Source: Cyclobacteriaceae bacterium
Lineage (GTDB): Bacteria; Bacteroidota; Bacteroidia; Cytophagales; Cyclobacteriaceae
Length of the DNA: 64,000 nt
Assembly (NCBI GenBank): GCA_026129485.1
Contig: JAHCHY010000019.1
Span: forward strand, 1-64,000
Reading direction: 5' to 3'
The notes beneath the pieces were generated by a model. The model saw only the letters and a program-made list of their open reading frames with translations, did not search any database and had not been told where the DNA came from. The position numbers and the translations under genes were made by a program. Shown here in pieces: positions 44,017 to 50,448 of the stretch; the stretch's first letter is position 1, and each line of letters opens with the position of its first letter.

Positions 44017-44083
44017 AGAGGTTGTTTGATTTTTAGAATTATGATCCAAAAATTCACAATCCACATCACCCAGGATTTAGTAA

Positions 44084-44117
44084 GAAATTACGCCTTCGTT
44101 AATTGCAGCAGCCCAAA
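44084..44117 (-). promoter_or_regulatory. Candidate promoter of the second SusC operon
   Basis: On the minus strand, TTTG (44117-44114), 23 bases, then TAATTTC (44090-44084), giving a leader of about 60 bases before the ATG at 44016. It is a partial match to TTTG-TAnnTTTG. Confidence 0.35.
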
Positions 44118-44149
44118 CCGAACTTTAATAATGTTGCAATAAATTGACG

Positions 44150-44160
44150 AATAGGAAACA
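44150..44160 (+). promoter_or_regulatory. Candidate operator 1 (AATAGGAAACA)
   Basis: AATAGGAAACA occurs here and again at 44249-44259, both between the divergent SusC and regulator genes. This copy lies between a TTG at 44144-44146 and a TATAGTTTG element at 44170-44178, where a bound repressor would block transcription of the regulator gene. Confidence 0.45.
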
Positions 44161-44240
44161 TCCTAACTTTATAGTTTGCAGCCGTTTTTATATTAACATT
44201 CTATTAATAAATGGCTTTGCGCTTTCCCTGATCCGAAAAA

Positions 44241-44259
44241 GTTTCCAAATAGGAAACAA
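44241..44259 (+). promoter_or_regulatory. Candidate operator 2 (GTTTCC-N5-GGAAAC)
   Basis: A perfect 6-bp inverted repeat, GTTTCC (44241-44246) and GGAAAC (44252-44257), the typical form of a dimeric HTH_3 binding site. Its right half is the same AATAGGAAACA as operator 1. It ends 7 bases before the regulator start codon. Confidence 0.5.
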
Positions 44260-44266
44260 AAAGGAT

Positions 44267-44839
44267 ATGCAGGATGAGCTGATCGGCCGCATCGGTAAAA
44301 GAATCAAAGCATTACGAAAAACACGCGGGCTTACCTTACAGACGTTAAGCGACCGCGCCCACATAACCAAAGGGTTGCTTTCCAAAATTGAAAACTCCAG
44401 GACCATACCTTCTCTCCCGGTTTTTCTCCAGGTAGTGCAAGGACTTGAAGTTTCCACACAGGAATTTTTTGAAAACATGAAGCTGGTGCAGGGCAAAAAT
44501 TATTTATTGATCCGGAAGGCCGATTATCAGCCTATTCAAAAAGAAGAAAGGCCGGGCTTTGATTACCGGTTTATACTATCCCAGAATTTACAATCCACAA
44601 CAATGGAAGCAGTTCTGCTGCACCTGCAGCCTAAAACACAAAGCCAGCCCACCACCACCGATGGCCTGGAATTCAAGTACATCATTTCAGGCAGGTGCCT
44701 GTACCGGATAGAAGACGAAGAGCTCTTATTGCAGGAGGGCGACTCCCTGTATTTCGATGCCTCGCGGCCACACCACCCTATCAATCCATTCCGGAAGCAG
44801 GTAACCATGCTGGTGCTTTACTTCTTAACATCAAAATAA
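44267..44839 (+). CDS. XRE-family regulator with C-terminal cupin domain
   Basis: A 190-residue cytoplasmic transcription factor. The ATG at 44267 starts just before the HTH domain; the longer open frame to 44144 would run through both candidate operators. Residues 6-65 are the HTH_3 domain (IGKRIKALRKTRGLTLQTLS, ITKGLLSKIENSRTIPSLPV). Residues 110-185 form a cupin_2 domain (QPTTTDGLEFKYIISGRCLY, GDSLYFDASRPHHPINP), the likely ligand sensor. It sits between the divergent SusC-SusD-phosphoesterase unit and the phosphonate-type genes that follow on its strand, 57 bases to the next. It most likely controls both in response to a substrate or intermediate. Confidence 0.9.
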   Translation: MQDELIGRIGKRIKALRKTRGLTLQTLSDRAHITKGLLSKIENSRTIPSLPVFLQVVQGLEVSTQEFFENMKLVQGKNYLLIRKADYQPIQKEERPGFDYRFILSQNLQSTTMEAVLLHLQPKTQSQPTTTDGLEFKYIISGRCLYRIEDEELLLQEGDSLYFDASRPHHPINPFRKQVTMLVLYFLTSK

Positions 44840-44896
44840 AAACCTGCCGTAAGGGATTGTTGCGTATTTTATTCACTTTGCAGCATTGACTGTTAT

Positions 44897-46054
44897 ATGA
44901 ACTCAAATCATTTCGACATTATAGTAATTGGTGCAGGCGTTCTCGGAACCTTTCATGCTTATCATGCCGCTACGACAAATAAAAAAGTTTTGCTGCTGGA
45001 AAAAGATGGTAAGCCCATGCAGGCTACCGTGCGAAACTTCGGACAGGTGGTGCCTTCGGGTATGAGCGAAAACTGGTTTGAATTTGGCGTGTATGCCACA
45101 CAATTATATAAACGCATCCAGGCAGAGCTTAACATCGGCATCCGGCAAAATGGCAGCGTATATCTTGCCTCCGACCCGGACGAGCAGCAGTTGCTTCATG
45201 AGCTGAAACAACGAATGGATGAACGCGGCTACGAAGCGCAATTACTAACTACCGCACAATGCCTGGAACGCTGGCCCGTGCTTAAGTCGGAATACTGCCG
45301 CGAAGGATTGTTTTTTCCGCAAGAGGTAAGCGCAGAGCCAAATTTATTGATTCACCGGTTACTTAACTATTGCACTGCTAAATTTCCTAATCTTACTTAC
45401 CGCAATTACGCCACTATTATTACTTGTGATATTGAAAATAATAAGGTTAAGGTAATAACTAATGAAGGGGAACAGCTTACCGCTGATAAGGTGATTATTT
45501 GTAACGGCAGCGAATTTAAAATTTTATTCTCTGATCTGTTTGCAAACAGTGGAATCGTAATCAGCAAATTGCAAATGCTGCGCACCACACCCATGCCCGC
45601 TTTACCCTTAGAGGGAAATATTCTTACCGGGCTTACCACCCGCAGGTACGAGTCGTTTGAAGAGTGCCCTTCGTTTGCTTCAATTCAAACGCCCGAACAT
45701 TTGAAAGAACTAAAGCAATGGGGCATTCATATTCTGTTTAAAAAAGCTGTTGACGGTTCCGTAATTGTGGGCGATTCGCACGAGTATGTTCAGGCCGGTG
45801 TGGAAGAAGCTGGCTATGAGCTTAATCAGCATATTAACAACCTGATGTGGCAGGAAGCAGCGCGGATTGCGGATATAAAAGACTGGAAGATTGCAGCCTC
45901 ATGGGCGGGTTACTACTCCCAGCATTCTGAAAAAGATATTATTGAGATTGACATGGAAGATAAAATTCACATCCGTACGGCTATTGGAGGCAAAGGAATG
46001 ACATCATCGGCCGGGTATGCGCAAAAAAGCATAAGCCGGTTGTTAGCGGGATAA
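44897..46054 (+). CDS. TIGR03364-type FAD-dependent oxidoreductase, probable aminophosphonate oxidase
   Basis: A 385-residue cytoplasmic flavoprotein of the DAO/glycine-oxidase fold. The FAD-binding start is FDIIVIGAGVLGTFHAYHAA (GAGVLG at residues 12-17). QATVRNFGQVVPSGM, VYLASDPDEQQLL and a C-terminal RTAIGGKGMTSSAGYAQKSI segment match the family I know as TIGR03364, which is typically encoded in phosphonate-degradation operons and oxidises aminoethylphosphonate or its N-methyl form to phosphonoacetaldehyde. Exact substrate choice cannot be read here. Neighbours (phosphonatase-like HAD and PhnZ-like HD protein) support that role, and it would replace the missing PhnW transaminase. Confidence 0.82.
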   Translation: MNSNHFDIIVIGAGVLGTFHAYHAATTNKKVLLLEKDGKPMQATVRNFGQVVPSGMSENWFEFGVYATQLYKRIQAELNIGIRQNGSVYLASDPDEQQLLHELKQRMDERGYEAQLLTTAQCLERWPVLKSEYCREGLFFPQEVSAEPNLLIHRLLNYCTAKFPNLTYRNYATIITCDIENNKVKVITNEGEQLTADKVIICNGSEFKILFSDLFANSGIVISKLQMLRTTPMPALPLEGNILTGLTTRRYESFEECPSFASIQTPEHLKELKQWGIHILFKKAVDGSVIVGDSHEYVQAGVEEAGYELNQHINNLMWQEAARIADIKDWKIAASWAGYYSQHSEKDIIEIDMEDKIHIRTAIGGKGMTSSAGYAQKSISRLLAG

Positions 46055-46219
46055 CGCTTTATGGGTATTTCCAGGTATGCGGATCAACTGCCTTTTGATC
46101 GCAAGCAAGCTTGAGTTTCCTGCTTCTGTATTACTACAGGCTGGTTATAAAAAAATCACCATTCTGAAAAATGGTTTCCGGAAAGAAGCTAATTTTAGCA
46201 AAAACGGAATCCGGGATTG

Positions 46220-47515
46220 ATGGAACAAAAGCACAAGATCACCCGTTGGCTGGAAAGCACGCACACCACCTGGTTTACAATCTATGCATCGCTTTGTGCA
46301 TTTGCCTTATATACCTGTGTATATGCCTTTCGTAAAACATTCGCAGTGGCTACGTTCAGTGGTCTTTCGTTTGCCGGATTTGACTACAAAGTCTGGCTGG
46401 TTACTTTCCAGGTGATTGGTTACGCGCTTGCCAAGTTTATCGGCATAAAAGTAATCTCCGAGCTTAAAGCACGTTCACGTGGCTTCGGCATCTTATTAAT
46501 GGTAGCCATTGCGGGGGCATCGTGGCTTTTATTTGCGCTTGTACCCGCGCCTTACAATATAATATTTCTCTTTACAAACGGACTCCCGCTGGGTATGGTG
46601 TGGGGCATGGTTTTCGGTTACCTCGAAGGCAGGCGCATGACGGAAGTATTGGGTGCATCGCTCGCTGTAAGCTTTATCTTTTCAGCAGGACTCTGCCGCT
46701 CGGCAGGCGCCTATGTAATGCGGGATTGGAATGTGTCGGAATACTGGATGCCGTTTGTCGTGTGCTGCCTCTTCCTCCTGCCGTTGCTGGCATTTCAATT
46801 CTTATTAGACAAGCTGCCTCCGCCATCCGAAAAAGACGAGCAGCTCCGCACCAAAAGATTACCCATGAATAAGGAGGAAAGAAAAAACTTTACAAAAGCC
46901 TTTCTTCCCGGCATCGTGCTGTTCACCCTTTGCTATGTGCTGCTTACTGCCTTTCGCGATTTCCGCGATAATTTTTCTGCAGACATCTGGAAAGCTTTAA
47001 ATATGGGCGATGATCCTTCTATTTATACCAAAACAGAAATTCCGGTATCATTAATTGTATTGGTTTGCATGGGTAGCTTAATGCTGATCAAAAACAACAA
47101 GCTGGCTTTAATGATCAACCACCTGATTATTGCTTTTGGCATGATCCTGATTGGCATTGCCAACCTGATGTTTGAAGCACAGGTAATCGGCCCTGTGTTG
47201 TGGATGACGCTGGTGGGAATCGGCTTGTACCTGGGGTACATTCCTTTCAACAGCATTTTCTTCGATCGCCTGATTGCAACCTTCAAATATGTAAGCACCG
47301 TTGGCTTTATTATGTACGTGGCCGATTCTTTTGGCTACTTAGGCAGTGTGGCCGTATTGTTCTATAAGAACTTCTTTCAGAAAGGTCTGAGCTGGCTCAG
47401 CTTCTTTCTTACAGGTGGCTACGTGATGTCAGTTGCAGGTACAATCCTGATATTAGGATCCATGCTGTACTTCCATCAAAAGCACAGGGCCCGAAAGAAG
47501 CAGCAAGCTATTTAA
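46220..47515 (+). CDS. DUF5690 family membrane protein, MFS-like transporter
   Basis: A 432-codon frame opens at a TTG (46217); I use the ATG at 46220, giving 431 residues. It has about 12 hydrophobic segments and an MFS-like layout (YTCVYAFRKTFAVATFSG, FKYVSTVGFIMYVADSFG). I recognise it as DUF5690. The family resembles glycerol-3-phosphate/hexose-phosphate (UhpT/GlpT-like) antiporters in the YAFRKTF segment, which would suit an organophosphorus solute. Placed between the flavoprotein and the phosphonatase-like gene, it is the natural candidate for inner-membrane uptake of an aminophosphonate. Its 3' end overlaps the convergent HAD gene by 8 bases. Substrate is inferred from context only. 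Confidence 0.8.
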   Translation: MEQKHKITRWLESTHTTWFTIYASLCAFALYTCVYAFRKTFAVATFSGLSFAGFDYKVWLVTFQVIGYALAKFIGIKVISELKARSRGFGILLMVAIAGASWLLFALVPAPYNIIFLFTNGLPLGMVWGMVFGYLEGRRMTEVLGASLAVSFIFSAGLCRSAGAYVMRDWNVSEYWMPFVVCCLFLLPLLAFQFLLDKLPPPSEKDEQLRTKRLPMNKEERKNFTKAFLPGIVLFTLCYVLLTAFRDFRDNFSADIWKALNMGDDPSIYTKTEIPVSLIVLVCMGSLMLIKNNKLALMINHLIIAFGMILIGIANLMFEAQVIGPVLWMTLVGIGLYLGYIPFNSIFFDRLIATFKYVSTVGFIMYVADSFGYLGSVAVLFYKNFFQKGLSWLSFFLTGGYVMSVAGTILILGSMLYFHQKHRARKKQQAI

Positions 47516-48194
47516 CCCCGATTATTGTAAGCACTTCGTCCACATTTTCGGCAAGGTGTGTGTGTGGTTCCATTTTGAGCTGTTCGGGAGTATAGGCACC
47601 GGTTGTAATGCCAATTACATGCTGGCAGCCTGCACGTGTACCCTCCTGCATATCGCTTGCCGTATCGCCAACCTTTACCACATGCTTAATATCCGTTATG
47701 CCCGTGCGCTTCATCGCTTCAAAGATCATATCCGGTGCAGGTCGGCCGTTTTCCACTTCATCACTTGTTACACTGGTATCCAGCAATCCTTTTTCTATCC
47801 ACCCCAGCCGTTTTAATAATTCATCCGTAATCTCCCGGTCAAAGCCTGTGTCGACAGCCACTTTTATTCCGGCTTGCTTAAGTAGTGCGAACGTTTCGCT
47901 TACACCCTGCTTTTCCCCAACCGAGCTATCGTAGCGGTAGAAGTCAATCATGCTGTCCACGAAGTACCGGTGTATCTCCTCCACAAATTCATCTGTAAAA
48001 GAAGCCCGGCCGCCATCCGCTAAAAGTTTTTTTATGGCTACGGGCTTAGGTATTCCCATCAGGTCGGTAGCCTGCTGCAGCGATATATTTACACCGCCTT
48101 TATCAATAAGCGCTTTTTGCAATACCCGTGGTACATCAAAATTATCTCTAACGGTAGTTCCGGCCAGATCAAAAACTACAAGCTGTGTTTGCAT
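47508..48194 (-). CDS. Phosphonatase-like HAD hydrolase (PhnX-like)
   Basis: A 228-residue HAD-superfamily enzyme. The ATG at 48194 begins directly at motif I, VVFDLAGTTVRDN with nucleophile Asp9; the AGTTV form is typical of phosphonoacetaldehyde hydrolase rather than of other HADs. Lys50 in LMGIPKPVAIKKLL is positioned like the Schiff-base lysine of PhnX. Motif II (VDTGFD), a later lysine/Arg region and motif IV (VKVGDTASDMQEG) are present. It matches the PhnX-like group (TIGR03351). Expected reaction: cleavage of phosphonoacetaldehyde to acetaldehyde and phosphate. It is on the opposite strand to its neighbours and convergent with the DUF5690 gene. Confidence 0.85.
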   Translation of the reverse strand: MQTQLVVFDLAGTTVRDNFDVPRVLQKALIDKGGVNISLQQATDLMGIPKPVAIKKLLADGGRASFTDEFVEEIHRYFVDSMIDFYRYDSSVGEKQGVSETFALLKQAGIKVAVDTGFDREITDELLKRLGWIEKGLLDTSVTSDEVENGRPAPDMIFEAMKRTGITDIKHVVKVGDTASDMQEGTRAGCQHVIGITTGAYTPEQLKMEPHTHLAENVDEVLTIIGVK

Positions 48195-48304
48195 GATGTC
48201 AGCATCTTTTTTCAGGGGTAATGTTAGAAATAACTTATGGCAGAAAAAACCTGTGCTCAAATATTAATTATTTGATAATAGTATATTCGTTGCCATTCAT
48301 CGCC

Positions 48305-48337
48305 TTGCTCTCAAACTTGCACATACAACTATAATTC
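48305..48337 (+). promoter_or_regulatory. Candidate promoter of the PhnZ-like gene
   Basis: TTG at 48305-48307, 22 bases, then TATAATTC at 48330-48337, 10 bases before the ATG at 48348. This is a partial match to the Bacteroidota pattern; a leader this short would be unusual. Confidence 0.3.
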
Positions 48338-48347
48338 ATAATGCCAT

Positions 48348-48908
48348 ATGAACGCGGAAGAAGTTACTAAAGAAATTTTTGATCTCTATGAAAAGTACGG
48401 CCGTGCCGATTACATTGGCGAACCTGTTTCACAAATTGAGCACATGTCGCAATCGGCCGGGCTGGCGATACAGGCCGGTGCCGATGATGAGGTAGTGCTG
48501 GCAGCTTTCTTCCACGACATCGGGCATATTTGTGTTCAGAATGACTCAAGCCTTAAAATGGCATCGTATGGAATAAAGAGTCATGAAGAAATCGGGGCCG
48601 GCTTTTTGCGCTCACGCGGATTTTCAGAACGAATGGCGCAACTGGTAGAGAACCATGTTAAGGCCAAGCGATACCTTACCTATAAATACCCGGAATATTT
48701 TAATCAGCTATCGGAGGCAAGCAGGCAGACGCTGATTTTTCAAGGCGGAGTTATGACAGCAGCAGAGGCTACCGAATTTGAGCAAGACCCCCTGTTTGAG
48801 CACAGCATCCTGCTTCGTAAATGGGACGAAGCCGCCAAGGAAGTAAACGTTCCGGTAATGGAAATTGAAAAGTTGAAGGCTACCTGCCTGCGTGTACTTA
48901 AAAGGTAG
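48348..48908 (+). CDS. phnZ: PhnZ-like HD-domain oxygenase (2-amino-1-hydroxyethylphosphonate cleaving)
   Basis: A 186-residue HD-domain protein of the phosphonate-operon group (TIGR03276). PhnZ is a mixed-valent di-iron oxygenase that cleaves (R)-2-amino-1-hydroxyethylphosphonate to glycine and phosphate. The residues I associate with PhnZ are all present: Tyr22 and Glu25 in DYIGEPVSQIEH, His32, His56-Asp57 (FFHDIGH), His79 (KSHEEIG), His104 and Lys108 (ENHVKAK), Ser126, Arg158 and Asp161 (LLRKWDEA). Tyr22, Glu25 and His32 sit two positions earlier than I recall in PhnZ; the later ones are near the same numbers. The usual partner PhnY (Fe/2-oxoglutarate hydroxylase) is not in the window. The cytoplasmic protein could use hydroxylated substrate taken up directly. 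Confidence 0.85.
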   Translation: MNAEEVTKEIFDLYEKYGRADYIGEPVSQIEHMSQSAGLAIQAGADDEVVLAAFFHDIGHICVQNDSSLKMASYGIKSHEEIGAGFLRSRGFSERMAQLVENHVKAKRYLTYKYPEYFNQLSEASRQTLIFQGGVMTAAEATEFEQDPLFEHSILLRKWDEAAKEVNVPVMEIEKLKATCLRVLKR

Positions 48909-49313
48909 TCAGTTGTTAATTGTGCTCAACAGCTCGTCCAGCCCCTGCGAGGTTAAAGGCTTGGGTATAAAGCGGATAACGTTACTGAAGCTATAGGCGC
49001 GGTCGCGGTCGGCCTGGCTGTTGGAACTGGTTAAAACCACTACCCGCAAGCGGTTGAAAAGTTCCTGCGAGGTTTCCCGAACCTGTTCCAGGAACTCGAA
49101 CCCGTTGAGCATAGGCATGTTAAGGTCTAAAAAAAGTATGCCCGGCAGGTGAGCCGAGTTGTTGGTTAAGGCTTCCAGCGCCTTGGAGGGGCTGGAGAAA
49201 GTAATGATGTTGCCGGCAAACTTTTTCATCTCAATAAACCGCTTCTGCACAAAGAGGTCTACCTCGTTATCGTCCACCAGGTAAACTGTTTGAATTGAAG
49301 CTGCCGCGACCAT
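48909..49313 (-). CDS. Single-domain response regulator (CheY-like)
   Basis: A 134-residue receiver domain with no output domain. The acidic pocket is Asp14-Asp15 (YLVDDNEVD), the phosphate acceptor is Asp63 (LFLDLNMP), and the switch residues are Thr95 (VVVLTSSN) and Lys118 (FIPKPLT). Proteins of this kind relay phosphate or bind a partner directly. The stop is immediately adjacent to the convergent PhnZ-like gene, with no intergenic base, which is positional and need not mean a functional link. No histidine kinase is nearby, so it is an orphan. Confidence 0.92.
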   Translation of the reverse strand: MVAAASIQTVYLVDDNEVDLFVQKRFIEMKKFAGNIITFSSPSKALEALTNNSAHLPGILFLDLNMPMLNGFEFLEQVRETSQELFNRLRVVVLTSSNSQADRDRAYSFSNVIRFIPKPLTSQGLDELLSTINN

Positions 49314-49450
49314 TTGTATATAAACTGAAATTAAAGGAATAATGTTGGCCTTCCACCAATTCTTTTACATTTTTCTGTTCAAAATATTGGGCGAACGGTT
49401 TTACCCCTTTGGAAAAATGTGCTAAAATTGAAGGTCTAAACCAAAAACCC

Positions 49451-50338
49451 ATGAAATTTACTCGACTCTTAATTCCTTTTGTTGCAGTTGTTGCGTTGGC
49501 CGGGCTGTGGAGCTGCGGAGGCGGTTCAAAAACAGGAAACAACGCCAATGAATTCAACGAGGCGGAACAATCGCTGAAAGACCAGATCAAAGAAGTTGTT
49601 TACAACCTTCCTTCTCCAACTGAAATACCATACTTACTCCAGCAAACCGGTGCAGAGTTTAACCAGGGCCTGGTGAACAGCCGCAGCAAGGTGGACCAAT
49701 ATGCCAGCCGTACGGATAAGGCTGCCCTCAACCTTGGGATTTACGCAGCCGATATCGGGTACCTGAGCTCATACGAGAAAACCCAGGAAGCTATTGATTA
49801 CCTGAATGCTGCCAAGAAACTGGCCGACAACATCGGTGTAATCGGAACTTTTGATGTGGACGTACTGAAGCGCTTTGAAAGTAACATCGCCAACAAAGAT
49901 TCGCTGGCCAATATCCTGAACACGGCCGTGCAAAGCAGCGAAAAGTACCTGAAAGACGATAGCCGTAATAAGCTGGCCGCCCTGCTCCTTTCCGGAAGCT
50001 TTATTGAAGGCTTGTATATTTCCACCGGCCTGATCAAAACGTATCCAAAAGATTTATTACCCGAAGATTCGCGCAACCTGGTGCTTACTCCGCTTATGCG
50101 TGTGATCCTGGAACAGGAAAAATCAGTAGACGAATTGGTAGCCATGCTCTCAACCGTAGATCAGGAAGAGCCTGTTGCTACCCTGATCGATGACCTGAAA
50201 ACATTGCAAGCCAGCTACAAGGCATTGAATATCGAAGAGCAGATCAAGAATAACCGTTCAGACCTGGTTCTTTCTGACAAGAACCTGATCGACATTACTG
50301 TTATTGTAGAAAAAATGCGCAATTCGATTGTAAACTGA
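49451..50338 (+). CDS. Hypothetical lipoprotein, helical
   Basis: A 295-residue lipoprotein. The ATG at 49451 begins the signal MKFTRLLIPFVAVVALAGLW with the lipid Cys22 (SCGGGSK); the frame is open upstream to 49409. The mature part is almost wholly alpha-helical (FNEAEQSLKDQIKEVVYNLP, NLGIYAADIGYLSSYEKTQE, RVILEQEKSVDELVAMLSTV) with no cysteine or catalytic motif. I do not recognise a characterised family. A strong terminator follows at 50357-50390, so it appears to be a single-gene unit. Confidence 0.78.
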   Translation: MKFTRLLIPFVAVVALAGLWSCGGGSKTGNNANEFNEAEQSLKDQIKEVVYNLPSPTEIPYLLQQTGAEFNQGLVNSRSKVDQYASRTDKAALNLGIYAADIGYLSSYEKTQEAIDYLNAAKKLADNIGVIGTFDVDVLKRFESNIANKDSLANILNTAVQSSEKYLKDDSRNKLAALLLSGSFIEGLYISTGLIKTYPKDLLPEDSRNLVLTPLMRVILEQEKSVDELVAMLSTVDQEEPVATLIDDLKTLQASYKALNIEEQIKNNRSDLVLSDKNLIDITVIVEKMRNSIVN

Positions 50339-50356
50339 TCCAACCCGGTAACCGGT

Positions 50357-50390
50357 AAAAAAGGATTGGTCCTGGGGCCAGTCCTTTTTT
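50357..50390 (+). terminator. Rho-independent terminator
   Basis: A 13-bp stem with one G-T pair, AAAAAAGGATTGG (50357-50369) and CCAGTCCTTTTTT (50378-50390), loop TCCTGGGG, ending in six T. It lies 19 bases after the lipoprotein stop. Confidence 0.88.
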
Positions 50391-50391
50391 A

Positions 50392-50422
50392 TTTCAATCC
50401 AGCGGCTTTTAAGCTATCTTTA
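50392..50422 (+). promoter_or_regulatory. Candidate promoter of the ABC transporter operon
   Basis: TTTC at 50392-50395, 19 bases, then TATCTTTA at 50415-50422, 26 bases before the ATG at 50449. Partial match to TTTG-TAnnTTTG. Confidence 0.4.
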
Positions 50423-50448
50423 AACCTGCCCCACAACCTTGACAACCT

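Noticed and set aside
46082..46100. GATCAA / TTGATC inverted repeat after the flavoprotein gene
   Set aside because: Only 6 bp with no T-run after it, so I do not call a terminator.
46160..46187. ACCATT-N6-AATGGT hairpin followed by TTTCCGGAAA palindrome upstream of the DUF5690 gene
   Set aside because: Possibly regulatory, and the TTTCC/GGAAA core recalls the 44241 site, but the spacing differs (no N5 gap) and a single short copy is too weak to call an operator.
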